Shown here: positions 1 to 8,316 of the stretch, one piece after another | Layout of the letters: every line of letters begins with the position of its first letter | Position numbering within the stretch: position 1 is the stretch's first letter | DNA from: Roseibium album | GTDB taxonomy: Bacteria > Pseudomonadota > Alphaproteobacteria > Rhizobiales > Stappiaceae | Length of the DNA: 64,000 nt | Assembly (NCBI RefSeq): GCF_001404515.1 | Contig: NZ_CXWE01000003.1 | Location: 372,001-436,000, forward strand | Direction: 5' to 3' | The notes under the pieces: generated by a model | What the model was told of the DNA's origin: nothing | What the model saw: the letters and a program-made list of their open reading frames with translations, nothing else | The model's database searches: none | Made by a program: the position numbers and the translations under genes

Positions 1-282
1 CGAAAAACGCGTTCGCGGGCCGATCGGATAGCTGAGAGGTGCGGAGGCAACAAATGTGCCGCGGCCCTGATCTGCCCTCAGGATACCCTCCGACGTCAGC
101 GCCGCAATGGCGCGTCGCACGGTGTGACGGTTCACACCGAAACGCTTTGCAAGATCCGATTCCGGCGGCAGACGGCTGCCTTCTTCGAAGGCACCACTGA
201 CTATTTCAGCCTTCAGGGTTTCCATGATTTGCCGCCAGACGGCAATGCCTGCACTGCGATCAAGAATGGTGTGGTTTGTCAT
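1..282 (-). CDS. phnF: PhnF, GntR/HutC-family repressor (partial, C-terminus beyond left edge)
   Basis: Only the N-terminal 94 residues are in the window. They form a GntR-type winged helix: a stretch around residues 28-75 contains LPPESDLAKRFGVNRHTVRR and then GILRADQGRGTF, the typical recognition helix and wing. The ATG at 282 is the start, because an upstream ATG at 293 is out of frame. The gene is divergent from phnG, and a perfect inverted repeat in the shared intergenic region fits a GntR operator. Family members repress C-P lyase or phosphonate uptake operons. The effector-binding UTRA domain should lie to the left and cannot be seen, so the assignment to PhnF rests on the wing-helix sequence and position. 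Confidence 0.85.
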   Translation of the reverse strand, partial: MTNHTILDRSAGIAVWRQIMETLKAEIVSGAFEEGSRLPPESDLAKRFGVNRHTVRRAIAALTSEGILRADQGRGTFVASAPLSYPIGPRTRFS

Positions 283-324
283 GCGCTCGTCATCAAATTT
301 CGATACCAAAGAGTCAACTCTAAT

Positions 325-340
325 ATTTGTATAGACAAAT
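325..340. promoter_or_regulatory. Probable PhnF operator
   Basis: ATTTGT-ATAG-ACAAAT is a perfect 6-bp inverted repeat with a 4-bp centre, midway between divergent phnF and phnG. The half site AGACAAAT is repeated directly downstream (341-348). The GT-N4-AC core is that expected for GntR/HutC regulators, and from memory it resembles the TGGTATAGACCA operator reported for mycobacterial PhnF. Binding is inferred. Confidence 0.65.
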
Positions 341-412
341 AGACAAATTCTCGATAGAAAAATCCCGATTTCGATTTTCTCTCCAATGATCGCCAACCCG
401 AAGGCGCGACTC

Positions 413-886
413 ATGACCGAAACCACCCCGACAAACCTGCCTGAGGACGGACACTCCGCCCGTCAGAAAAACATGGCAACCCTTGCGGCCGCAACGCCTG
501 CGGACATTGCCGAAAATTTTCGGAAGCTGGATGCTCCGGCCTATGAATTGGTGCGCCAGCCCGAGACCGGCCTCGTCATGGTACGTGGCCGCATGGGCGG
601 CACCGGAAGTCCGTTCAATCTTGGTGAAGTCACTGTCACCCGTTGCGTCGTTCGTCTGGCATCCGGAGAAACCGGCAGCGCCTACAGTCTTGGTCGCAAC
701 AAGGAAAAGGCGCTTCAATCAGCTGTGATCGACGCCCTATGGCAACGCGCCGATGCGCGAGAACAGATCGAGGAGATGATCATCGCTCCGCTTGCTGCCG
801 CTCAGGAGACCACGACCGAAACCGTCCGGGAGGAAACCGAGGCCACCAGGGTCAATTTCTTCACTATGGTCCGGGGAGACAACTGA
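413..886 (+). CDS. phnG: PhnG, C-P lyase core complex subunit
   Basis: This is a small subunit of the PhnGHIJ carbon-phosphorus lyase core, needed with PhnH, PhnI and PhnL to make 5-triphosphoribosyl-1-phosphonate from ATP and phosphonate. The protein (157 aa) has the family pattern of an N-terminal RQKNMATLA stretch, a central LVMVRGRMGGTGSPFNLGE block and a YSLGRNKEKA block. An ATG at 386 is also open, but 413 has GAAGG eight bases upstream and gives the usual family length, so it is preferred. The stop overlaps the phnH start (TGATG), which points to translational coupling at the head of the operon. Confidence 0.9.
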   Translation: MTETTPTNLPEDGHSARQKNMATLAAATPADIAENFRKLDAPAYELVRQPETGLVMVRGRMGGTGSPFNLGEVTVTRCVVRLASGETGSAYSLGRNKEKALQSAVIDALWQRADAREQIEEMIIAPLAAAQETTTETVREETEATRVNFFTMVRGDN

Positions 887-1527
887 TGGAAAGCTCCGCA
901 GCACCACGCGGCAATAACGGCCATGACACTCCGCTCGCAGCCGGTTTCACCGATCCGGTCCACGACGCCCAGGCCTGTTTCCGTACCATCATGCATGTCA
1001 TGGCAAGACCCGGCACTCGTCAGACCCTCCAGGTTGGAGACCTCACTCCGCCGGAGCCGTTGACACCGGTAGCCGCGGCGATCGCCCTGACCCTGTTCGA
1101 CTACGACACGCCGGTCTGGCTCGACCGGGCCTTAATGCAGTCGGAAGCCGTGAAGGCGTTTCTCCGTTTCCACACCGGTGCCTCGATTCTGCCGGAACCC
1201 GTCAACGCGGCTTTTGCGCTTGTCATTGAGCCGCAATCGATGATTTCGCTGGCAAGTTTCAACCAGGGTTCAGCCGAGTATCCTGACCAGTCAACCACGG
1301 TCGTCCTGACGGGCCAGGTTTTCGACAAGGCCCGGACCGTTACCCTGGAAGGTCCCGGCATAAAGACGAAGACATCTTTCAGCACAGGTCCGACCCCACC
1401 GGTCTTCTGGGATCAGGTTATCTCCAACAACCGCCAGTTTCCCCGTGGCATTGACCTGATCTTCGCCGGAAAAACGGAGATCGCTGCACTTCCCCGTTCC
1501 ACCCGCGTCACGCTCACGGAGACCTGA
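886..1527 (+). CDS. phnH: PhnH, C-P lyase core complex subunit
   Basis: PhnH (213 aa) is a structural subunit of the C-P lyase core. It matches the family near its N-terminus (FTDPVHDAQACFRTIMHVMA, then RPGT) and at its C-terminus (WDQVISNNRQFPRGIDLIF), both strongly conserved in PhnH. The ATG at 886 overlaps the phnG stop. The open frame extends upstream of 886 but has no family similarity there, so that part is excluded. phnI follows after 3 bases. Confidence 0.92.
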   Translation: MESSAAPRGNNGHDTPLAAGFTDPVHDAQACFRTIMHVMARPGTRQTLQVGDLTPPEPLTPVAAAIALTLFDYDTPVWLDRALMQSEAVKAFLRFHTGASILPEPVNAAFALVIEPQSMISLASFNQGSAEYPDQSTTVVLTGQVFDKARTVTLEGPGIKTKTSFSTGPTPPVFWDQVISNNRQFPRGIDLIFAGKTEIAALPRSTRVTLTET

Positions 1528-1530
1528 TCT

Positions 1531-2652
1531 ATGTATGTTGCCGTCAAAGGTGGCGAGAAAGCCATCCGCAACGCTCACAAGCTGCTGGCCAAGCGTCGCC
1601 GGGGTGACACGTCAGTCCCCGCGCTGACCCTTGAACAAATCGCCGAACAGCTTTCCCATTCCGTCGCCCGCGTCATGGGCGAAGGCTCTCTTTACGACGA
1701 AAAGCTGGCCGCACTCGCTATCAAGCAGTCTCGAGGCGACCTGATCGAAGCTGCCTTCCTGATGCGGGCTTACCGGACGACGTTGCCGCGTTTCGGCTAC
1801 AGCCAACCCGTCGATACTGCGAAAATGCTGGTCGAGCGGCGAATATCTGCCACATACAAGGATCTGCCCGGTGGACAGGTGCTTGGTCCGACATTCGACT
1901 ACAGCCACCGGCTGCTCGATTTCTCCCTCGCTGCAGAGGACGACGAACGTACGCCTCAGGCTGAAACAGCTGAAACCCGCGACGAACCCGTGCCGCGCGT
2001 CACCGACCTTCTCGGCGACGAGGGCCTGATGGAACCGGACCCCTTGACCGACGAGGACGCACCTGTCGGCGACCTGACTCGCGAACCGCTGTCCTTCCCC
2101 GCTGATCGGGACCTGCGCCTCCAGAACCTTGCACGGGGCGACGAGGGTTTTCTGCTCGCACTCGCCTATTCGACCCAGCGCGGCTATGGCCGAACACACC
2201 CGTTTGCAGGTGAAATTCGTTATGGTGAGGTTGAAGTCGAATTTTACGCGGAGGAACTCGGTTTCGCCGTGACGCTTGGCACGATAAAGGTCACCGAGTG
2301 CCAGATGGTCAACCAGTTCCAGGGGTCTGCAAAGGCGGCACCCACCTTCACGCGTGGTTATGGTCTTGTTTTCGGTCAGGTTGAGCGGAAGGCCATGTCC
2401 ATGGCAATGGTCGACCGCTCGATGCGATGGCAGGAACTGGGAGAAGAACAGACTGCGCCTGCACAGGACATCGAGTTCGTCCTCTCCCACTCCGACAACA
2501 TCCAGGCGACAGGCTTTGTCGAACACCTGAAACTTCCGCATTACGTCGATTTCCAGGCCGAGCTCGACCTCGTCCGCCGCATGCGCGGCGAATGGTTCGA
2601 GAAACGCGCAAGCGCGGAAAGCGATGGAACTTCCCGGGAGGCTGCGGAATGA
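1531..2652 (+). CDS. phnI: PhnI, C-P lyase nucleosidase subunit
   Basis: PhnI (373 aa) replaces the adenine of ATP with the phosphonate, with PhnG, PhnH and PhnL, to give ribose-1-phosphonate triphosphate. The N-terminus MYVAVKGGEKAI and the later segments AFLMRAYRTTLPR and LLDFSLAAE are characteristic, and full length is present. The stop overlaps the next start (ATGA), so translation is probably coupled into fosX. In E. coli phnI is followed directly by phnJ; here fosX is inserted between them. Confidence 0.93.
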   Translation: MYVAVKGGEKAIRNAHKLLAKRRRGDTSVPALTLEQIAEQLSHSVARVMGEGSLYDEKLAALAIKQSRGDLIEAAFLMRAYRTTLPRFGYSQPVDTAKMLVERRISATYKDLPGGQVLGPTFDYSHRLLDFSLAAEDDERTPQAETAETRDEPVPRVTDLLGDEGLMEPDPLTDEDAPVGDLTREPLSFPADRDLRLQNLARGDEGFLLALAYSTQRGYGRTHPFAGEIRYGEVEVEFYAEELGFAVTLGTIKVTECQMVNQFQGSAKAAPTFTRGYGLVFGQVERKAMSMAMVDRSMRWQELGEEQTAPAQDIEFVLSHSDNIQATGFVEHLKLPHYVDFQAELDLVRRMRGEWFEKRASAESDGTSREAAE

Positions 2653-3077
2653 GCAGCGGCCTCAGCCATATCACCTTCATCGTCAGCGACCTCGAAAGGA
2701 TGTCGCAAATACTGACTGATGTGCTGGACGGCCGGGAAGTTTATGCAAGCGGAGAGAATACCTTCTCCCTGTCACCGGAAAAGTTCTTTCTGGTCGGCGA
2801 TATCTGGATTGCGATCATGCAGGGAACGAGCCTGCCCGAACGCAGCTACAATCATGTCGCCTTCAAGATCCAGGAAAGTGAATTCGAGACCCGGCTGGAC
2901 GCTATCGGAAGGCTCGGCCTCGAATGCAAGCCGCCGCGCCATCGCACCGATGGTGAAGGCAGGTCGATCTACTTCTATGACCACGACAATCACCTCTTTG
3001 AGCTGCACACGGGAACCCTGGAAATGCGGCTGGAGAATTATTCCAGGATTCTCCAGAAGCGGAGGGCTACACAATGA
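2649..3077 (+). CDS. fosX: FosX-type fosfomycin epoxide hydrolase (VOC family) inside the phn operon
   Basis: This is a 142-aa vicinal-oxygen-chelate protein. The metal ligands of FosA/FosX are present at H7, H69 and E118, and E44 sits where FosX places the general base that activates water on the fosfomycin epoxide. The mobile FosA/FosB enzymes use a thiol instead. A FosX encoded in the phn operon is known from Mesorhizobium loti, where fosfomycin hydrolysis was modest and possibly incidental, so the native role may be on a phosphonate intermediate. Both ends overlap neighbours by 4 bases (phnI and phnJ), locking its translation to the C-P lyase core. Substrate is inferred from the residues. 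Confidence 0.85.
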   Translation: MSSGLSHITFIVSDLERMSQILTDVLDGREVYASGENTFSLSPEKFFLVGDIWIAIMQGTSLPERSYNHVAFKIQESEFETRLDAIGRLGLECKPPRHRTDGEGRSIYFYDHDNHLFELHTGTLEMRLENYSRILQKRRATQ

Positions 3078-4000
3078 ACGACACAGCCGAGATCTATGAT
3101 CAGGGCGAATACAACTTCGCTTACCTCGACGAGCAGACCAAGCGCATGATCCGCAGGGCGATCCTGAAAGGCATCGCGATACCAGGTTATCAGGTGCCCT
3201 TTGCTTCACGCGAAATGCCGATGCCCTATGGCTGGGGTACGGGTGGGGTTCAGGTCACCGCGTCTATCCTCGGCCGGGACGATTGTCTGAAAATGATCGA
3301 CCAGGGCTCCGACGACACGACCAATGCTGTTTCACTGCGGGGATTCTTCGAAAAGACCGCAGGCATCAGGACGACCTACGAAACGTCCGAGGCAACTGTC
3401 ATCCAGACCCGTCACCGCATCCCGGAAAAAACCCTGACAGAGGACCAGATCCTTGTTTTCCAGGTTCCCATTCCCGAGCCGCTCCGCTTCCTGGAGCCGC
3501 GCGAGACGGAAACCCGCAAGATGCATGCCCTTGAAGACTACGGCCTCATGCATGTGAAGCTCTACGAGGACATTGCCAAGAACGGTCACATCGCCACGAC
3601 CTATGCCTATCCCGTAAAGGTCAATGACCGTTACGTGATGGACCCGTCTCCGACGCCCAAATTCGACAACCCGAAAATTGACGAGATGGCGGCCCTTCAG
3701 CTTTACGGGGCCGGGCGGGAAAAGCGCATCTACGCCATTCCGCCCTACACCAGGGTAAAGAGCCTCGACTTTGAGGATTATCCATTTGAGGTCCAGAAAT
3801 TCGACAAGCCCTGCGGCCTTTGTGGAGCGGAAGACGTTTACCTCGACGAGGTCATTCTGGATGACAGGGGTGGACGCATGTTCGTTTGCTCTGACAGTGA
3901 TTTTTGCGAGGAACGCCGGGCTGCCGGCCATGCAGGGCCGATGGCGGCCGATCCGGCAGCGCTCCAGATCGGCGGAAATACTCAAGGGGAGACGGCCTGA
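3074..4000 (+). CDS. phnJ: PhnJ, radical SAM C-P lyase
   Basis: PhnJ (308 aa) is the catalytic subunit that cleaves the C-P bond of 5-phosphoribosyl-1-phosphonate to give the 1,2-cyclic phosphate and an alkane, using an iron-sulfur cluster and SAM. The cysteine cluster is seen near the C-terminus as CGLCGAEDVYLDEV followed by VCSDSDFCEER. The glycine-rich N-terminal region (KGIAIPGYQVPFASREMPMP) that carries the catalytic glycyl radical is also intact. The gene overlaps fosX (ATGA) upstream and phnK (TGATG) downstream. Confidence 0.95.
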   Translation: MNDTAEIYDQGEYNFAYLDEQTKRMIRRAILKGIAIPGYQVPFASREMPMPYGWGTGGVQVTASILGRDDCLKMIDQGSDDTTNAVSLRGFFEKTAGIRTTYETSEATVIQTRHRIPEKTLTEDQILVFQVPIPEPLRFLEPRETETRKMHALEDYGLMHVKLYEDIAKNGHIATTYAYPVKVNDRYVMDPSPTPKFDNPKIDEMAALQLYGAGREKRIYAIPPYTRVKSLDFEDYPFEVQKFDKPCGLCGAEDVYLDEVILDDRGGRMFVCSDSDFCEERRAAGHAGPMAADPAALQIGGNTQGETA

Positions 4001-4788
4001 TGAGCCTGTTTCAAGCCGACGAACCGCTGCTGCAGGTTCACAACGTCACCCGCTATTATGGCGACCGGGTCGGTTGCGCCGACGTTTCGTTCGATTTGTG
4101 GCCGGGCGAAGTGCTTGCCATTGTCGGTGAAAGCGGTTCGGGCAAGACAACCCTGCTCAACTGCCTTTCAACGCGGCTGGCACCGACGGCAGGCGCCATT
4201 GAATACCGCATGCGTGACGGTTCCATGCGCAACCTCTATCAGCTCTCGGAGGCCGAACGCCGGCTCCTGATGCGCACCGACTGGGGCTTTGTCCACCAGA
4301 ACGCAGCCGACGGACTTCGCATGAATGTGTCTGCCGGCGCCAATGTGGGTGAACGGCTGATGGCCGTAGGCGACAGGCACTACGGCAACATTCGTTCCAC
4401 TGCCGACGCCTGGCTGGGCCGGGTTGAAATCGACAGCGACCGGATCGACGATGATCCCCGCTCGTTTTCCGGCGGCATGCGCCAGCGTCTGCAGATTGCC
4501 CGAAATCTGGTGACACGCCCCCGGCTCGTCTTCATGGATGAGCCGACGGGAGGTCTCGACGTCTCCGTTCAGGCGCGCCTTCTCGATCTGCTGCGCCGCC
4601 TCGTCGCCGATCTGGGCCTGTCGGTCGTGATCGTCACGCACGATCTGGCAGTTGCACGTCTGCTGTCTCACCGCATCATGGTGATGCGACACGGCAACGT
4701 CATCGAGGCCGGTCTGACCGACCAGGTTCTGGACGATCCGCGAGAGCCGTATTCACAACTGCTCGTTTCCTCGATTTTACAGGTGTGA
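4000..4788 (+). CDS. phnK: PhnK, ABC-type ATPase of the C-P lyase complex
   Basis: PhnK (262 aa) is an ABC ATPase that docks on the PhnGHIJ core rather than on a membrane permease. It shows Walker A GESGSGKTT, the signature SFSGGMRQRLQIA, Walker B LVFMDEP and the switch histidine in VTHDLA. The ATG at 4000 overlaps the phnJ stop. The open frame upstream of it is only an overlap with phnJ. phnL begins within 10 bases downstream. Confidence 0.94.
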   Translation: MSLFQADEPLLQVHNVTRYYGDRVGCADVSFDLWPGEVLAIVGESGSGKTTLLNCLSTRLAPTAGAIEYRMRDGSMRNLYQLSEAERRLLMRTDWGFVHQNAADGLRMNVSAGANVGERLMAVGDRHYGNIRSTADAWLGRVEIDSDRIDDDPRSFSGGMRQRLQIARNLVTRPRLVFMDEPTGGLDVSVQARLLDLLRRLVADLGLSVVIVTHDLAVARLLSHRIMVMRHGNVIEAGLTDQVLDDPREPYSQLLVSSILQV

Positions 4789-4796
4789 GGTCTGAA

Positions 4797-5501
4797 ATGC
4801 CCGTCCGTCTTTATCTCAACAATGTCGGCAAATCCTTCACAATGCACTTGCAGGGCGGCTCGGTCATTCCCGTCGTCGACAAGGTCGAATTTTCGGTCAA
4901 TGCAGGAGAATGCGCCGTGCTTGGTGGCCCGTCGGGTGCTGGCAAGAGCTCCATCCTGAAAATGATCTACGGCAACTACCGTTGTGATCAGGGCCAGATC
5001 CTGGTCACCATCGGCGACGAAATCATCAACGTCGCAGGTGCCGAACCCCGCCGTATTCTGAAATTGCGTGAGGATACTATCGGCTATGTCAGCCAGTTTC
5101 TGCGGACAATCCCGCGCGTGTCCGCAGAAGACGTCGTCGCAGAGCCGCTGGTCGCACAAGGCACAAGTGAAGAAGAAGCAGTTGAAAAGGCGCGCTCGCT
5201 GCTGACGCGGCTGAACGTTCCCGAGCGCCTCTGGACCCTTCCTCCTGCGACATTCTCCGGCGGCGAGCAGCAGCGGGTCAACATCGCCCGCGGGTTCATA
5301 GCCCACTATCCGATTCTGCTGCTCGATGAACCGACTGCCTCGCTTGACGCGGCCAACCGGGCGGTCGTCGTCCGCCTGGTGCAGGAGAAAAAGGAACAGG
5401 GTGTTGCGATGGTCGGCATTCTTCACGATCAGGACGTCCGTGAGGAAATTGCCGACCGCATCATCGACGTCACCGGGTTTGCCGCAGAAGTGGCCGCCTG
5501 A
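4797..5501 (+). CDS. phnL: PhnL, ABC-type ATPase of the C-P lyase pathway
   Basis: PhnL (234 aa) works with PhnG, H and I in making the ribosyl phosphonate and has been seen stacked on PhnK. It has Walker A GPSGAGKSS, signature FSGGEQQRVNIARGF, Walker B ILLLDEP and an H-loop in ILHDQD. A GTG at 4785 that overlaps the phnK stop could also serve as start, adding four residues; ATG 4797 matches family N-termini better. This is the last gene of the first transcriptional block, before a 111-base gap. Confidence 0.92.
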   Translation: MPVRLYLNNVGKSFTMHLQGGSVIPVVDKVEFSVNAGECAVLGGPSGAGKSSILKMIYGNYRCDQGQILVTIGDEIINVAGAEPRRILKLREDTIGYVSQFLRTIPRVSAEDVVAEPLVAQGTSEEEAVEKARSLLTRLNVPERLWTLPPATFSGGEQQRVNIARGFIAHYPILLLDEPTASLDAANRAVVVRLVQEKKEQGVAMVGILHDQDVREEIADRIIDVTGFAAEVAA

Positions 5502-5539
5502 CGTTCTTGGCCAAGGAAACAGTTGCAGGTGGGGGAAAA

Positions 5540-5557
5540 CTGTCACAGAAAGGTCAT
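5540..5557 (+). promoter_or_regulatory. Pho-box-like PhoB site before the DUF1045-phnM-phnN block
   Basis: CTGTCAC-AGAA-AGGTCAT matches the direct-repeat Pho box (CTGTCAT-N4-CTGTCAT) at 6 of 7 and 5 of 7 positions. A TATAGG sequence about 10 bases downstream could be the -10. It lies in the 111-base gap after phnL, so the second half of the cluster may have its own phosphate-controlled promoter. Score and activity are untested. Confidence 0.5.
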
Positions 5558-5612
5558 CCCCCTCCTATAGGCCGGGCTTCCCGGCCACCACGAAAACGAC
5601 CGTGATTCTGAT

Positions 5613-6362
5613 ATGCGCTACGCCATCTATTTTGCCGCCGACGCAGACGATCGTTTGATGCAGCTCGGCAATACCTGGTTGGGAAGGGACCCGTTCTCCG
5701 GGTCGGATCTCTGCCAGCCGGCGCTTGACGGCATCGACAGAGAACGTTTCCTGCACCTGACCAGCAGCCCGCGTCGCTACGGGTTTCACGGGACGTTGAA
5801 GGCACCGTTCCATCTAGATCCCGAACGGAGCGAGTCTGCCCTTCTGGAGGCCTGCCGGGATTTTTCAGGTGACCTTGCACCGTTCGAGATCCAGGCTCTC
5901 AGTGTAAACAGGCTCGGCAGGTTTCTCGCCCTGACACCGGATAATGCCGAGCCGGACCTCGCAGCCTTCGCAGCCTTGTGCGTGCATCGGTTCGAGAGGT
6001 TTCGAGCGCCGCTTTCCGGGGCTGATCTGGAGCGCCGCCGCAAAAGTGGCCTGACACCAAAACAGGATTCCTATCTGACCGGTTGGGGCTATCCATACAT
6101 CTTCGATGAATTCCGCTTCCACATGACCTTGTCCAGCAAGCTGGAAAATGATGCCGAAGCCACTGCCCTGGCAGCGGCGGCCAGGAATTACTTTGCAGCG
6201 GTAACGGGGCAGTCACGCACTTGCAGCTCATTCGCTCTCTATGTCGAGCCCGAGAGAAACGCTCCATTCGAGGTTCACACGGTGTTCGAGCTGACCGGAA
6301 GCACATCAGCGCAAACGGCCGAGTCCCTTGCCGCCCCTTTGACCCGCAAGGAGAACGCATGA
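5613..6362 (+). CDS. DUF1045 phosphonate-operon protein, 2H phosphoesterase-like
   Basis: This 249-aa protein belongs to the DUF1045 family that is regularly found in phn operons. It carries two HxT motifs, HGT at 59-61 (YGFHGTLKAPFHL) and HMT at 170-172 (FRFHMTLSSKL), the active-site pair of 2H phosphoesterases, which open cyclic phosphodiesters. The C-P lyase product is a ribose 1,2-cyclic phosphate, normally opened by PhnP, and no phnP is in this window. A PhnP-like role is therefore attractive but is inference. The stop overlaps phnM. Confidence 0.85.
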   Translation: MRYAIYFAADADDRLMQLGNTWLGRDPFSGSDLCQPALDGIDRERFLHLTSSPRRYGFHGTLKAPFHLDPERSESALLEACRDFSGDLAPFEIQALSVNRLGRFLALTPDNAEPDLAAFAALCVHRFERFRAPLSGADLERRRKSGLTPKQDSYLTGWGYPYIFDEFRFHMTLSSKLENDAEATALAAAARNYFAAVTGQSRTCSSFALYVEPERNAPFEVHTVFELTGSTSAQTAESLAAPLTRKENA

Positions 6363-7504
6363 GTACGGATCTGAAAATCTTCAAGAACGCCAGGCTCATT
6401 CTGGCCGATGAAGTGAAAGATGGCTCTCTTTCGGTTTCCGGCTCGGGTCTGATCAATGCCATCGACGCGCCCACCAGCGCAAACGGGCATGATTGCGAAG
6501 GGGACTATCTCCTGCCGGGCCTCGTCGAGCTGCACACCGATCACCTTGAGACACATTACGCACCACGGCCCATGGTCCGCTGGAACCCCGTAGCTGCCGT
6601 TCAGGCACATGACGCGCAGATCGCCTGTTCCGGCATCACCACAGTCTTTGATGCTCTGCGTGTCGGCATGGATCAGGACGCAAATCTGCGCTATCGCGAC
6701 ATGCGCATCCTCGCCGACGCAATTGAGACCGGCAAGAAAGAGGGCAGACTGCGGGCGGATCACTTCATTCATCTGCGCTGTGAGGTCTCCGCATCCGATG
6801 TCATGAACGCCTTCAGTGTGTTCGAGGACGATGACAGTATCCGGCTGATTTCGCTGATGGACCATACGCCGGGTCAGCGGCAGTTCGTTTCCCTGGACGC
6901 CTACAAGGTTTATTTCCAGGGCAAAAAGGGCTTTTCCGACACCGAGATGGAAGATTTCATCAGGCACCGGCAGGAAAGTGCCTGCGCGCTTGCGCCGGAA
7001 AATCGCAAACGCCTTTCTGCCATAGCGCGGGCTCGCGGCATTTCCATTGCAAGCCACGACGATGCCACCAGGGAACATGTTGACGAAGCGATCGAACTGA
7101 ACACCAGAATTGCGGAATTTCCGACCACGAGGGAAGCAGCAAAGGCCTCTCACGACGCGGGCATGGCTGTTCTGATGGGTGCTCCCAATGTCGTGCGCGG
7201 CGGGTCCCACTCCGGAAACGTTTCTGCAAGGGAACTGGCGGAGGCAGGTCACCTGGATGTGCTTTCCTCGGACTATATTCCGGCGTCCCTCATTCAGGCA
7301 GCTTTCCATCTTGCCAATGAAGTCGAGAAAATTTCCTTGCCCCAGGCCGTCAAGATGGTGACCGAAACGCCCGCAAGATCCATCGGACTTTCGGATCGGG
7401 GCGCATTGGAATGCGGACTGCGCGCCGATCTTATCCAGGTGAAACTGGTCGGCAATGTTCCGATCGTGCGCGGTGTCTGGCGCGAGGGACGGCGGGTTGC
7501 CTGA
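6359..7504 (+). CDS. phnM: PhnM, ribosyl phosphonate triphosphate diphosphatase
   Basis: PhnM (381 aa) is an amidohydrolase-fold enzyme that releases diphosphate from 5-triphosphoribosyl-1-phosphonate to make the PhnJ substrate. Metal-site motifs are seen in LVELHTDHLETH near the N-terminus, in IASHDDATREH, and in LSSDYIPASLI towards the C-terminus. The ATG at 6359 overlaps the DUF1045 stop (ATGA), and the further upstream open frame is an overlap. The amino acid sequence is full length without interruption. Confidence 0.94.
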   Translation: MSTDLKIFKNARLILADEVKDGSLSVSGSGLINAIDAPTSANGHDCEGDYLLPGLVELHTDHLETHYAPRPMVRWNPVAAVQAHDAQIACSGITTVFDALRVGMDQDANLRYRDMRILADAIETGKKEGRLRADHFIHLRCEVSASDVMNAFSVFEDDDSIRLISLMDHTPGQRQFVSLDAYKVYFQGKKGFSDTEMEDFIRHRQESACALAPENRKRLSAIARARGISIASHDDATREHVDEAIELNTRIAEFPTTREAAKASHDAGMAVLMGAPNVVRGGSHSGNVSARELAEAGHLDVLSSDYIPASLIQAAFHLANEVEKISLPQAVKMVTETPARSIGLSDRGALECGLRADLIQVKLVGNVPIVRGVWREGRRVA

Positions 7505-8081
7505 AGCAGATACAGCAAACAAGCCGAAACTCGGCCCCGGTAGAATGGTTCTTGTGGTCGGTCCGAGTGGTGCCGGCAAGGACACGCTGATGTCCGCGCT
7601 CAGGGAAAAACTCGAGGGTCATGCGAATATTCACTTTGCCCGGCGCGCCATCACTCGCGAAGCAGATACCGGCGCGGAAGATCACGAGACGCTGACACGT
7701 CCGCAATTCGACCGGCTCGTGAGCCATGAAGAAACAGCCCTTTCCTGGGAAGCCCATGGACTTGGCTATGTCATCCCCAAGGTCTACGACGCTCACATCA
7801 GCGCAGGCGATACGGTGATCGCCAACGGGTCGCGCCGCATTCTGCAAAGAGCGGCGGACAAATACGAAACCGCGATCGTTCTCCTGATCACGGCGCCTGT
7901 CCCCGTTCTCGCCGAGCGCCTGGCCGCGCGCGGCCGGGAAAGCAGACAGGACATCGAAAGACGCTTGCAAAGAGCAGATCTCGAGCCTGAAAACGTACCG
8001 AACCTTGTTCGCATCGAAAACACCGGACCGGTGGAGAACAGCGTATCGAGGATGATGGTGGCCTTGTCGCTTCAGGACTGA
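7497..8081 (+). CDS. phnN: PhnN, ribose 1,5-bisphosphokinase
   Basis: PhnN phosphorylates ribose 1,5-bisphosphate to PRPP, closing the C-P lyase route. It has a guanylate-kinase-like P-loop (VGPSGAGKDTL) and a basic lid region ending in ARGRESRQDIERRL. The start is uncertain. TTG 7497 has GAGGGAC a few bases upstream, overlaps phnM, and gives 194 aa, near the family norm. ATG 7545 sits directly before the P-loop strand and ATG 7455 lies deep inside phnM. No further phn gene follows. Confidence 0.88.
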   Translation: MPEADTANKPKLGPGRMVLVVGPSGAGKDTLMSALREKLEGHANIHFARRAITREADTGAEDHETLTRPQFDRLVSHEETALSWEAHGLGYVIPKVYDAHISAGDTVIANGSRRILQRAADKYETAIVLLITAPVPVLAERLAARGRESRQDIERRLQRADLEPENVPNLVRIENTGPVENSVSRMMVALSLQD

Positions 8082-8196
8082 CCCGTCGCACATTGTCTGA
8101 CGCAATCCTTCGGATCTGAAATATTCTGCAAGGTACCCTGTAACGCTTCGACAGCGATTGTGGTACGATCCGTTCATTGATTGAGAAAATATTACA

Positions 8197-8216
8197 AGAG
8201 GCCGATTGAAGCCTCT
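8197..8216 (+). terminator. Hairpin after phnN (weak terminator candidate)
   Basis: AGAGGC and GCCTCT form a 6-bp stem with an 8-base loop, 115 bases past phnN. There is no T tract on the plus strand, so termination is uncertain. Confidence 0.3.
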
Positions 8217-8316
8217 GAAAAATGTGTTGTTTCACAGCCGGCTAATTCCACAGTTGTGAACAGATGCAGCAGACCCAAGCAGTCCGATCAGAACGCCTTT
8301 TTGATGGAGAGTGATT

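Noticed and set aside
283-412. Pho box upstream of phnG
   Set aside because: No CTGTCAT-type direct repeat; only the PhnF-like palindrome is present.
6275-7585. 436-codon open frame antisense to phnM
   Set aside because: It lies opposite a clear PhnM and shows no domain; long antisense frames are expected in high-GC coding DNA.
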